Assembly: GCF_023913515.1 (NCBI RefSeq)
Contig: NZ_CP099391.1
Coordinates: forward strand, 3,658,001 to 3,722,000
Direction of reading: 5' to 3'
Origin: Natronococcus sp. CG52
GTDB lineage: Archaea > Halobacteriota > Halobacteria > Halobacteriales > Natrialbaceae
Length of the DNA: 64,000 nt
Part shown: positions 16,900 through 24,158 of the stretch, one piece after another
Position numbering within the stretch: the first letter of the stretch is position 1
Layout of the letters: each line of letters opens with the position of its first letter
Translations under genes and position numbers: made by a program
Notes under the pieces: model-generated
What the model was told of the DNA's origin: nothing
The model's input: only the letters and a program-made list of their open reading frames with translations
Databases searched by the model: none

Positions 16900-17421
16900 T
16901 TACCGCCCCTGGACGGCCGGCTCGAGGAGTTCGTGATCGATCTGCTCGTAGGTCGCCTCGAGCGATCCCGAGTTGTCGACGACGACGTGGTCGCGCTCGA
17001 GCGGATCGAACGACTCGCGCAGCTGCAGGTACTGTTCGAACCGGGCGTCGCTGACGGCGTCCGTACGGTTCTCGATTCGCACCTTGACGACCTCGAGGTC
17101 GCAGTCGACGTGGACGAACGTGAGTTCGGCGTCGACCGCCCGCGCGATCTCGACGGCCCGGTCGCGGTACGGTTTCGACTGGAACGTGGCGTCGAGAACG
17201 ACGTTCGTGCCGGACTCGAGGTCCGAGCGCGCGAGTCGGAGCAGTTCTTCGTACGTTGCCTCGGACTCCTCCGAGGAGTACGTCGGTTCGGGGAAGAGCC
17301 GCTTTCGAACCCGGTCGCTGCGGTAGCGTTCCGCCTCGAGGTGCTCCGCCGTATAGGCGGACGCGACGGATTTGCCCACACCCGGCAATCCACAGTAGAC
17401 GATCAGCGTTGGACGAGCCAC
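16900..17421 (-). CDS. P-loop kinase (AAA/zeta-toxin-like ATP-binding protein)
   Basis: 173-residue small-molecule kinase fold: Walker A GLPGVGKS right after the first strand (PTLIVYCGLPGVGKSVAS), a lid region RSDRVRKRLFP, VVLDATFQSKPYRDRA (Walker B-like DAT), and VKVRIENRTD. This pattern is shared by zeta toxins, Pxp/PSTK-like kinases and gluconate-type kinases. I start at the GTG at 17421 (VARPTLIVYC); upstream in-frame codons to 17682 have poor codon use and would bury the P-loop far from the N-terminus. The substrate is unknown, and no antitoxin-like partner is adjacent. Confidence 0.83.
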   Translation of the reverse strand: MARPTLIVYCGLPGVGKSVASAYTAEHLEAERYRSDRVRKRLFPEPTYSSEESEATYEELLRLARSDLESGTNVVLDATFQSKPYRDRAVEIARAVDAELTFVHVDCDLEVVKVRIENRTDAVSDARFEQYLQLRESFDPLERDHVVVDNSGSLEATYEQIDHELLEPAVQGR

Positions 17422-17558
17422 GGTACCTATCGAGAGTACTCGTACTAAATCCGAACGGATTCCCGCGACGCGTCCCGAACGAGGTTCCGGGACACACCGA
17501 GCGAATCTCCTGTGTCGGCATATTATTCCACCGAGATAACTAAATATGAATACCGAAG

Positions 17559-17578
17559 TGATAACATATAAATTATCA
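17559..17578. promoter_or_regulatory. Inverted repeat over the phnD promoter, candidate operator
   Basis: TGATAA (17559-17564) and TTATCA (17573-17578) form a perfect inverted repeat around CATATAAA, which is itself the likely TATA box 35-45 nt before the phnD ATG at 17613. A dimeric repressor bound here would block TBP. The surrounding 17520-17590 is strongly AT-rich compared with the flanking genes. Control by phosphate or phosphonate supply is inferred from the operon, not seen. Confidence 0.5.
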
Positions 17579-17612
17579 TTGATTTTATGTCGGTTCGCTT
17601 TTCGTACTACGT

Positions 17613-18620
17613 ATGGCGCAGAGACCACGCGGCGGTGACAGCAGCCGACGATCGTTTTTGGCAGCTTCCGGGGGAGCCACACTCGTAGGTCTGGCGGGGT
17701 GTGTCGGCGGACTCGGCGGATCCGACGACGATGCCGTCCGGTTCATCCTCAACCCGGCGGAGGAACAGACCGACATCGTCGAAGAGTACACGCCGATGAA
17801 GGAGTACCTCGAGGAGGAGACCGGTGCAACCATCGACCTCATCCGCGCCGGCAGTTACGTCGAAACCCTCGAGGCGCTCGACTCGAACCAGGCGGATCTA
17901 GCGGACACGTCGCCGACGGCGGTGCCCGGCGGCGAAGGGTTCGCCGACGTCGTCGGCATGCGAACGGCCTTCGGCGGTCCGCTGTACTTCGCGACGATCT
18001 CGACGCTGCCGGACAGCGGGATCGAAAGCCTCGAAGATCTCGAGGGTGAGACGATCACCACGGGATCGCGGTTGTCGTTCAGTGGAACGCTGACCCCGAC
18101 GCTGATGCTCAGCGAGGCCGGACTCGACGTCGGAAGTTTCCCGGACGGAGATGCGAACGACCTGGATATCCAGACCGCGGAGGATCACGACACCTCTCGC
18201 GAGCAGATGATCAACGACGATACGGTTGCGGCCGCTGCGACGGGCGCGTTCGCCTCCGCCCCGCAGATCCCACAGGAACAGTTCGAGGAGTACGACGAAT
18301 TCGTCGAACACTCCGCCGAGTACGACGGTGCGGGCGACGGAGTCGACGACGAGAACCCGGAGCTACAGTTGCTCGCCGTCTCGGATCCGCTTCCTCGGGC
18401 ACCGATTATGGCCCGCAGCGAGTGGGACGCCCCCGAGCGCGAGGATATCGAGGAGGCGCTTCTCGACGCCGAAGAGGAGGATCTGGTGCCCGAAGACGTC
18501 GACGAAGACAAGGAACTCTGGTTCACCGGCATCGAGGAAGCCGACCGGAGCGATTACGAACCCGTCCAGGAGGTTCTCGACGAACTCGGGCTCGAATTCG
18601 AAGACTTTGAGGAAGAGTAG
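17613..18620 (+). CDS. phnD: Phosphate/phosphite/phosphonate ABC transporter, substrate-binding lipoprotein
   Basis: 335-residue extracytoplasmic binding protein of the PhnD family. The N-terminus is a Tat lipoprotein signal: SSRRSFLAASG and lipobox LAGC (about residues 10-30), so it should be exported folded and lipid-anchored. VRFILNPAEEQTDIVEEYTPMKEYLEEETG then resembles the PhnD/PtxB/HtxB start. The mature domain is rich in Asp/Glu. The C-terminal part includes PLPRAPIMARSEWD. It is the first gene of a D-C-E operon. The ligand (phosphonate, phosphite or hypophosphite) cannot be told apart by eye, and no C-P lyase genes are in the window. Confidence 0.92.
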   Translation: MAQRPRGGDSSRRSFLAASGGATLVGLAGCVGGLGGSDDDAVRFILNPAEEQTDIVEEYTPMKEYLEEETGATIDLIRAGSYVETLEALDSNQADLADTSPTAVPGGEGFADVVGMRTAFGGPLYFATISTLPDSGIESLEDLEGETITTGSRLSFSGTLTPTLMLSEAGLDVGSFPDGDANDLDIQTAEDHDTSREQMINDDTVAAAATGAFASAPQIPQEQFEEYDEFVEHSAEYDGAGDGVDDENPELQLLAVSDPLPRAPIMARSEWDAPEREDIEEALLDAEEEDLVPEDVDEDKELWFTGIEEADRSDYEPVQEVLDELGLEFEDFEEE

Positions 18621-18658
18621 CGGACACGTTCTAACAGACCGCGCAAGAATATTTAACA

Positions 18659-19426
18659 ATGTCCGCTATCCGAGTAGAAAACCTCACAAAACGGTACGGT
18701 GAGACCGTCGCGCTTGACGACGTCTCGTTCGAAATCGCCGAGGGGGAGTTCGTGATCGTTCTCGGCATCTCGGGATCGGGGAAATCGACGCTCCTCCGGT
18801 GCATCAACGGGTTGACTGCGCCGACGAACGGCGAGGTAATCGTTCAAGGCGAGCCGGTCACGTCCCACCGAAACGACGTCTCGATGGTCTTCCAGCAGCA
18901 CAATGTCATCGGCGATATGAGCGCGTATTCGAACGCGCTTACCGGCGCACTGAGTCGAGCCGACTTCGTGGAGAGCCTGCTCCGCTTCAACGACCGAGAA
19001 GACAAAATAAAAGCGCTGAACGCGCTCGACACGGTTGGACTGCTCGACGAGGCAGAACAACGCGCCGGCCGCATGAGCGGAGGACAACAGCAGCGGGTCG
19101 GCATCGCGAGAGCACTCGTTCAGAATTCGGATATTCTCCTCGCCGACGAACCGGTCGCGAGTCTCGACCCGGGTAGCGCACAGACGGTGATGGGGTATCT
19201 CCGTACTGCAGCCGAGGAACGCGGGTTGACCGCGATTATCAGTCTGCACCAGGTGAATCTCGCTCGGCAGTTCGGACAGCGGTTCATCGGCCTCGCCGAC
19301 GGCGAGCTGGTCTTCGACGGCTATCACGACGATCTGACACTCGACGTAATCGACGAGCTGTACGGTGGCATCGATATGGGAGAGTTCCTGTCGGGCGGAG
19401 ACAACAAAAGCGAGGCGACACGATGA
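18659..19426 (+). CDS. phnC: Phosphonate-type ABC transporter ATPase
   Basis: 255-residue nucleotide-binding subunit. Walker A GISGSGKST (near residue 40), Q-loop in VFQQHNVIGDMSAYSNAL, signature MSGGQQQRVGIARAL, Walker B ILLADEPVASLD and an H-loop in IISLHQVNLA. The FQQHN and PVASLDP segments are the usual PhnC forms. It starts 38 nt after phnD and overlaps phnE by 4 nt (ATGA), so the three genes should be one mRNA. Confidence 0.94.
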   Translation: MSAIRVENLTKRYGETVALDDVSFEIAEGEFVIVLGISGSGKSTLLRCINGLTAPTNGEVIVQGEPVTSHRNDVSMVFQQHNVIGDMSAYSNALTGALSRADFVESLLRFNDREDKIKALNALDTVGLLDEAEQRAGRMSGGQQQRVGIARALVQNSDILLADEPVASLDPGSAQTVMGYLRTAAEERGLTAIISLHQVNLARQFGQRFIGLADGELVFDGYHDDLTLDVIDELYGGIDMGEFLSGGDNKSEATR

Positions 19427-20310
19427 GCGAGGACAAACTCATCGAACAGCGGTTAGAAGAGATCCGTCTGACCCGTCGGGTTCAGTGGGTCATGTACGGA
19501 CTGTTCTCGCTGCTGTTTCTGATCGCTATCTACGGCTCGGTACGGTTGATGGATTTCTCGTTCGGCTATCTCTACCGGCAGTGGCCGTACTTCACCGATC
19601 AAGTCGTGAACTACGTCCCGGACATCGAATTCCTTATCGAGCGAAATCTGCCGCGTGAAGCAGGGATTACGCTCGCGATGGGATTCGTCGGAACCGTGTT
19701 CGGTATTCCGCTCGCGTTAGCCCTCGGCGTCCTCGGAAGCGGACGGGTTACTCCCTTCCCGTTTAATTTCATCTTTCGGTCGATCATGGCCGTCTCCCGT
19801 GCGATTCCCGCGCTGGTCTGGTTTTTCATCTTTATCCCGCTGAGCGGACTCACGGCCATCACCTCGACCATCGCGATCGCCGTCAGCACGATCGGAAACC
19901 TCGGTCGGCTGTTTACCGACGAGCTCGAGGAGGTCAAGGAGGGACCGATCGAGGCGATGGAAACCACCGGCGCGTCGAAATCACAGACGGTTACCTTCGG
20001 GATGCTCAGTCAGGTCAAAACGTCCTTCATCGCGTGGACGCTGTATATCTTCGAGGTGAACGTCCGACAGGCCGTCACCCTCGGGTTGATCGGCGGCGGC
20101 GGAATCGGCGTCGTCATCGAAGTTCAGCAAGGACTACGCGCCTACGACAACATGATGGCCGGCATCCTCGTCGTCTTCGTGCTAATCGTCGTCGTCGAGA
20201 TGATCAGTCAGCGCATTCGATCCTACCTCCGCGACGACGAGGAAGCCGACGGGCTGATTCAACTCATCGTCGGGTTCCCCCAGCGGATGGCCGAGTCGGC
20301 GATCAAATAA
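19423..20310 (+). CDS. phnE: Phosphonate-type ABC transporter permease
   Basis: 295-residue inner-membrane subunit. An N-terminal helix (WVMYGLFSLLFLIAIYGSV) precedes five or six further segments, and the EAA loop that contacts PhnC is visible as EAMETTGASKSQTVTFGML. GLIGGGGIGVVIEVQ near the end is typical for PhnE. The ATG overlaps the phnC stop. Only one permease gene is present, so it should act as a homodimer. Confidence 0.93.
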   Translation: MSEDKLIEQRLEEIRLTRRVQWVMYGLFSLLFLIAIYGSVRLMDFSFGYLYRQWPYFTDQVVNYVPDIEFLIERNLPREAGITLAMGFVGTVFGIPLALALGVLGSGRVTPFPFNFIFRSIMAVSRAIPALVWFFIFIPLSGLTAITSTIAIAVSTIGNLGRLFTDELEEVKEGPIEAMETTGASKSQTVTFGMLSQVKTSFIAWTLYIFEVNVRQAVTLGLIGGGGIGVVIEVQQGLRAYDNMMAGILVVFVLIVVVEMISQRIRSYLRDDEEADGLIQLIVGFPQRMAESAIK

Positions 20311-20340
20311 GCGGCTCTTCTCTCGCGTTCTTCGCGATAC

Positions 20341-21054
20341 TCAGTCGAGGTCCAGTTCCAGCGCTCGCGCACGCTCGAGGAACAGCGCCTTCGCATCGGT
20401 CTCGGGGTCGATATCGTCGGGGACGTACTCGAGGGCGGGTTTCTCACGCTCGCCGTTCGGAAAGTGCACGGCCAGCTCGTACCGACCGATCTCGGCGTCG
20501 ACGGCCTCGACCAGCCGCTCGTCCGTACTCGTCACCTCGAGTCCCGCGGCCTCTCGGACGGCCGCCTGCAGTCGCGTCTCGGCGCGAGTGTACCCCGGAA
20601 GGCTGCGCTTGACCGGCGCGGGCACGTCCGAGAGGTAGGCCTCGCTGGCGTCGTGGAGCAGTCCCCAGCGCCGGGCCGCGCGGCTCCCGCCGCGGGCCTC
20701 GACCTCGCGGCTGACGTGAATCGAGTGACGGGCGACGCTGTAGAACCACCTCCCCTGGCCGGTGAATCGGCTGAGGTTCGCGAGGGCGTGGGCGACGTCG
20801 GCCAGATCGATGCGCTCCGGCTCGGGTTCGAGCGGCGTGATCGTGCTCCCCGATCGCGTGTCGATGGCGCCGTGATCGTCGGTTCGCTCGACGAGCAGGT
20901 CCTGGAGCCGACCTACGACGGTCTCGGTCCGCCGTCGAAGCTCGGCGTCGGGCCCCTCGCCCGCTCGGAGCGCCTGCGCCAGGGTCACCACCTCGTCCTC
21001 GAGTCGCCGGCGCTCCCCCGGAGGCCCCTCCGAATCGTCGTCTGGACTGACCAT
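20341..21054 (-). CDS. HD-domain hydrolase (YfbR-like nucleotidase family)
   Basis: 237-residue protein whose HD motifs match the YfbR/5'-deoxynucleotidase type: RHSIHVSREVEA (first His), WGLLHDASEAYLSDV (the HD pair and following acidic residues), then PAPVKRSL. An unusual 100-residue N-terminal part is Asp/Glu/Arg-rich and possibly helical (RRLEDEVVTLAQALRAGEG). I start at the ATG at 21054 (MVSPDDDSEG); the frame upstream runs opposite the next gene's promoter and is not protein-like. The stop is 30 nt from the phnE stop, in convergent orientation. Confidence 0.85.
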   Translation of the reverse strand: MVSPDDDSEGPPGERRRLEDEVVTLAQALRAGEGPDAELRRRTETVVGRLQDLLVERTDDHGAIDTRSGSTITPLEPEPERIDLADVAHALANLSRFTGQGRWFYSVARHSIHVSREVEARGGSRAARRWGLLHDASEAYLSDVPAPVKRSLPGYTRAETRLQAAVREAAGLEVTSTDERLVEAVDAEIGRYELAVHFPNGEREKPALEYVPDDIDPETDAKALFLERARALELDLD

Positions 21055-21184
21055 ACTGTCACCGGTTCGAGAGGAGAGCCAAAGGTGTGACGCTGTCGGT
21101 GCCGGACTTCGACCGCCGGTCGGCAGCGGGAATCGGACCGCCGTCGTCCTCGAGTTTAAGTACCAGACCGCGGCCAACGGGGGT

Positions 21185-21949
21185 ATGATCGACGACGCCA
21201 TCCGCGTGCTCGCGGGCGACTGTACCGTCATCGCGGAAGGAACCGACCGATCGGAGTACCGCGGCCGCGTAACGACCATCGTCAAGCCGGACAACACCGT
21301 GCTCGTCCACGACGTCGACGGCTACCAGCCCGTCGCCTGGCTCACCCGCGCCGACAGCGTCTCGAGCGATCGTTCGGACGGGTTCACGCTCGTCGCGAAG
21401 AAGGACACCCAGACGCTGCGCATCGCCGCCCACGAGCAGGACGGGTTCGCCCACTACCCGGCCTCCGCGGCCGGAACGCCCGTCGGAACGTGTCCCGACT
21501 GCGATAGCGCGCTCGTACGTTCCTCGGGCGTCCACTGCGTCGGCTGCGGCAACCGCTACGGCGTCCCGACCGACGCGACGATCCGCGACGACCGGTGTGA
21601 GTGCGGACTGCCGCGGATGCGCGTCGAGCGCGGTCTCGCGTTCGACGTCTGTCTCGACCGGAACTGCGAGTCGCTCGACGAGGCCGTTCGCGAGGCGTTC
21701 GACCGCGAGTGGGACTGTCCCGAATCGGACTGCGACGGCGACCTCCGTATCCTCCGGCGGGGAGGCCTGATCGCCGGCTGCGAGCACTACCCCGACTGCG
21801 AGACCGGATTCGCGATGCCCACCGGCGTCGTCGACGGCGAGTGCAGCTGTGGGCTCCCGACGTTCGAAACGTCGACGGGGACACGCTGTCTCGACGCGAC
21901 CTGTGAACGGGTACTGGAGGGGCCGCTCGAGGTCGGCACGAACGACTGA
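21185..21949 (+). CDS. NucS-like DNA-binding domain fused to four topoisomerase-type zinc ribbons
   Basis: 254 residues. The first 90 or so resemble the N-terminal domain of archaeal NucS/EndoMS (YRGRVTTIVKPDNTVLVHDV, then GYQPVAWL). The rest is four Cys quartets like those of the C-terminus of type IA topoisomerases: Cys103/106/118/121, 138/140/156/161, 178/183/199/205 and 220/222/235/240. The RecB-like nuclease domain of NucS (D-x10-30-E-x-K) is absent. So it should bind DNA, perhaps branched or single-stranded, without cutting it. TTTAAGTA about 30 nt upstream is a good TATA box. Annotation as a NucS nuclease would be misleading. Confidence 0.8.
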   Translation: MIDDAIRVLAGDCTVIAEGTDRSEYRGRVTTIVKPDNTVLVHDVDGYQPVAWLTRADSVSSDRSDGFTLVAKKDTQTLRIAAHEQDGFAHYPASAAGTPVGTCPDCDSALVRSSGVHCVGCGNRYGVPTDATIRDDRCECGLPRMRVERGLAFDVCLDRNCESLDEAVREAFDREWDCPESDCDGDLRILRRGGLIAGCEHYPDCETGFAMPTGVVDGECSCGLPTFETSTGTRCLDATCERVLEGPLEVGTND

Positions 21950-22096
21950 TCCACCGACTCGATAGCGATTCGGCCATCTACCGAGCGAGAGCCGACCGAT
22001 CAGCCGTCGCTGCGGTGGGCAGGAATGAAAGGGACAGGGGCTGTCAGGGTATTCGAATCACCGTTCGCGTTGGCTCTCCGGAAGAAGCGATCCACA

Positions 22097-22109
22097 GCCA
22101 CTTAGTGGC
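22097..22109. promoter_or_regulatory. Palindrome GCCACT-T-AGTGGC at the endA promoter
   Basis: Six-base perfect arms with a single central T lie 20-32 nt before the endA ATG (22129), exactly where its TATA box should be (CTTAGT). Core promoters seldom carry such symmetry, so a protein site is possible. A second short repeat (GGCC-GAC-GGCC) follows directly. Confidence 0.35.
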
Positions 22110-22128
22110 CGACGGCCAAGCCACCGGT

Positions 22129-23169
22129 ATGTCACTCGAGGGGCGGTTCGAGGACGGCGTCGTTCGCGTCGGCGGCGACGCTCGCCAGCGCTATCACGAC
22201 TCGCGGGGGTACGGCTACCCGCTCGAGGGGAACGAGATCGCCCTCGCTCCCATCGAGGCGGCTCACCTGCTCTACCGGGGCGACCTCGAGGCCGTCGTCG
22301 ACGAGAGCGGCGACCGCCTCGAGTTCCGGTCGTTCCTGGCTCGCGAACCCGGGCCCGACTTCGGCGTCCGCTTTCTTGTCTACGCCGACCTCCGCTCGCG
22401 GGGGTTCTATCTCTCGCCCGCAGCGGAGCCGTGGCTCGACGATCCGCCGGAAACCGACTTCGCCGTCTTCCCGCGGGGTAAGGGACCCGGCGACGGGAAG
22501 GTCGCCTACGCGCTCCAGGTCATCGGCGAGCGAACGGACGTGCCGGCACGCGACCTCGAAGCGGGCGTCCTCGCGGTCGTCGACGAGGAGAGCGAAATAA
22601 CGTACTTCGAGGTCGCACGGCGGGATCCGACGGGTTCGTCGGCGTCGTCGCTGCCGGAGGGCTGCGAGGCGGACCTGCTCGCGGACCGCGTCGTCGTCTG
22701 GGAGCCGCCGCTCGCCCTGTACGAGGAGACGTTCTACGGCCAGCCGCTCGAGGGCCGGGAGTACGACGAACCGACGTTACAGTGTTCGCTGCTCGAGGCG
22801 GCCTACCTCGCCGAGGGGGACGCGATCGACCTCGAGCCGACGACGGTTCGCGAACGTGGCCGAAAGGTCGAGGGCGAGCGGTTCGACCGACGGTTCCGAG
22901 TCTACACTGAACTGCGCGAGCGTGGCATTGTACCCAAGACGGGGTACAAGTTCGGCGCGGACTTCCGAACCTACGCCGACGTCGACTCCGTCGACGACCT
23001 CGGTCACTCGGAGCTACTGGTGCGCGTCCATCCGGACGACTACGTCTTCGAGCCGCGCGACCTCGCGCTCGACGTGCGGCTGGCCCACGGCGTCCGGAAG
23101 ACGATGGTGTTCGCGCTCGTGGGTGCGGAGAGCGTCGAGTGGTGGTCGATCGAGCGGCTGACGCCCTGA
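22129..23169 (+). CDS. endA: tRNA-splicing endonuclease
   Basis: 346-residue intron-excising endonuclease that cuts archaeal tRNA and rRNA precursors at bulge-helix-bulge motifs. It is the long, internally duplicated form found in haloarchaea: two similar halves with DLRSRGFYLSP in the first and ELRERGIVPKTGYKFGADF in the second, the latter holding the catalytic Tyr segment. The HSELLVRVHPDDY stretch carries the catalytic His. I start at the ATG at 22129 (MSLEGRFEDG); an upstream GTG extension would overlap the promoter. TrpRS-1 follows on the same strand; haloarchaeal tRNA-Trp has an intron, which makes the neighbourhood sensible. Confidence 0.93.
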   Translation: MSLEGRFEDGVVRVGGDARQRYHDSRGYGYPLEGNEIALAPIEAAHLLYRGDLEAVVDESGDRLEFRSFLAREPGPDFGVRFLVYADLRSRGFYLSPAAEPWLDDPPETDFAVFPRGKGPGDGKVAYALQVIGERTDVPARDLEAGVLAVVDEESEITYFEVARRDPTGSSASSLPEGCEADLLADRVVVWEPPLALYEETFYGQPLEGREYDEPTLQCSLLEAAYLAEGDAIDLEPTTVRERGRKVEGERFDRRFRVYTELRERGIVPKTGYKFGADFRTYADVDSVDDLGHSELLVRVHPDDYVFEPRDLALDVRLAHGVRKTMVFALVGAESVEWWSIERLTP

Positions 23170-23232
23170 AGAATCGCACGACGGTTCCGTACAGGCGAAC
23201 TGCGTATCACTTCGGACCAACCTATTTCCTGC

Positions 23233-23366
23233 GGTGGCGCGCGCTGTCGGCCGACCGAGCGCGAGCGAGGGCGGTCGACGACGCTGTGCGAGGGGCGAAC
23301 GAGCGCAGCGAGTGAGTCGGCTGGGGAGGGCGTGGTAATCCCCCGTGTTCGTGCGAGGAGGACCTG
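23233..23366 (+). repeat. GGCTGGGGAGG dispersed element, full copy C
   Basis: Begins GGTGGCGCGCGCTGTCGG, passes GGCGGTCGACGACGCTGTGC, includes a 22-bp insert with GAGCGCAGCGAG, and ends GAGTCGGCTGGGGAGGGCGT then CCCCGTGTTCGTGCGAGGAG. It is nearly identical to the reverse complement of 15112-15222. It lies between two gene ends that face each other. Confidence 0.85.
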
Positions 23367-23451
23367 CTCCTGGAGAATTACCGCGAAAGTCCCTGGCCCG
23401 CTCGCCGACTGCGACTCGCTGCGCGCTTCTTTCGCTCCGCTCAGTCTCGTT

Positions 23452-23501
23452 CGAAAGGCGCTTCGCGCCTTTCGTGATCACGAGAGAGCGAAGCTCTCTC
23501 G
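23452..23501. repeat. Two adjacent perfect hairpins
   Basis: CGAAAGGCGC-TTC-GCGCCTTTCG (23452-23474, 10-bp stem, 3-nt loop) is followed after GTGATCA by CGAGAGAGC-GAA-GCTCTCTCG (23481-23501, 9-bp stem, 3-nt loop). The loops TTC and GAA are reverse complements of each other. They sit between the converging endA and methyltransferase genes and could end transcription from either side, although no T-run follows. Confidence 0.8.
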
Positions 23502-23656
23502 AACGACAGTGCTTGCGTCGTCTCGCTCGTCAACCGGGCCAGCCCCTTTCAGTCCCACCCGGCGGCGGTTGGCCGGTACTGCAGACTCGACGTCGGACGT
23601 TCCATTCGCCTCTCTACGTAACGAACGACCAGTTCGGGTTCAGAACCAAACTGCTG

Positions 23657-24052
23657 CTATTCGGTCCCCGGAATCGAGGCCCCCTCGTGCTCGAGTAGGC
23701 GACGCTTCAGCTTCAGCCCGCCGGCGTAGCCGGTGAGCGAATCGGTGCTCACGACGCGGTGGCAGGGGACGATCACGGGAAGCGGATTGCGGCCGCAGGC
23801 CTGTCCGACGGCGATCGGCGCGGTCTCGAGGTCGGCCGCAAGTTCGCCGTACGTGCGCGTTTCTCCGCGTGGAATCCGCTCCATCGCCCGCATCACCGCA
23901 CCTGTAAAGTCGCCGGGATACTCGATTTCGAGGTCGAACTGCGCCCGCTGCCCGGCTTCGTACTCCCGCAGTTGCTCACGAACGGACGACGGATCCGCGT
24001 CGATCCGCACCTCGTCGAGTTCGAGTTCGCTCCCGAAGATTCGAATGCGCAT
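23657..24052 (-). CDS. ogt: Methylated-DNA-protein-cysteine methyltransferase
   Basis: 131-residue suicide repair protein that moves alkyl groups from O6-alkylguanine to its own cysteine. The active-site motif PVIVPCHRVV is intact, preceded by the DNA-binding helix RTYGELAADLETAPIAVGQACGR and followed by TGYAGGLKLKRRLLEHEG. The N-terminal domain (IFGSELELDEV) is short, as in haloarchaeal members. The start ATG at 24052 is 106 nt from the divergent TrpRS gene, so the two probably share a promoter region. Confidence 0.93.
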   Translation of the reverse strand: MRIRIFGSELELDEVRIDADPSSVREQLREYEAGQRAQFDLEIEYPGDFTGAVMRAMERIPRGETRTYGELAADLETAPIAVGQACGRNPLPVIVPCHRVVSTDSLTGYAGGLKLKRRLLEHEGASIPGTE

Positions 24053-24158
24053 CGGTCAGTCGTTCGTCGTCGGACGACTTAGCCCGTACGGTGGGTCGAG
24101 ATCGACGGCGAGACCGAAGGCGAAGGCTTTTGCGCTCCGGCGCGCCAAAACCGTGGTA

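Larger units (their letters stand above)
23170..23656. other. Convergent intergenic region with repeat copy and two perfect hairpins
   Basis: The 487 bp between the ends of endA and the methyltransferase gene hold the full repeat copy C (23233-23366), hairpins at 23452-23474 and 23481-23501, and a CCAGCCCCTTTCAGTCCCAC block near 23540-23560. A diverged, oppositely directed relative of that block occurs at 22014-22040 (GTGGGCAGGAATGAAAGGGA). Open frames here are short and arginine-rich. No protein or tRNA is supported. Confidence 0.6.

Noticed and set aside
16900-17421. Toxin-antitoxin module with a zeta-like toxin
   Set aside because: No epsilon-type or other small partner gene adjacent; P-loop kinases of this kind have many housekeeping roles.
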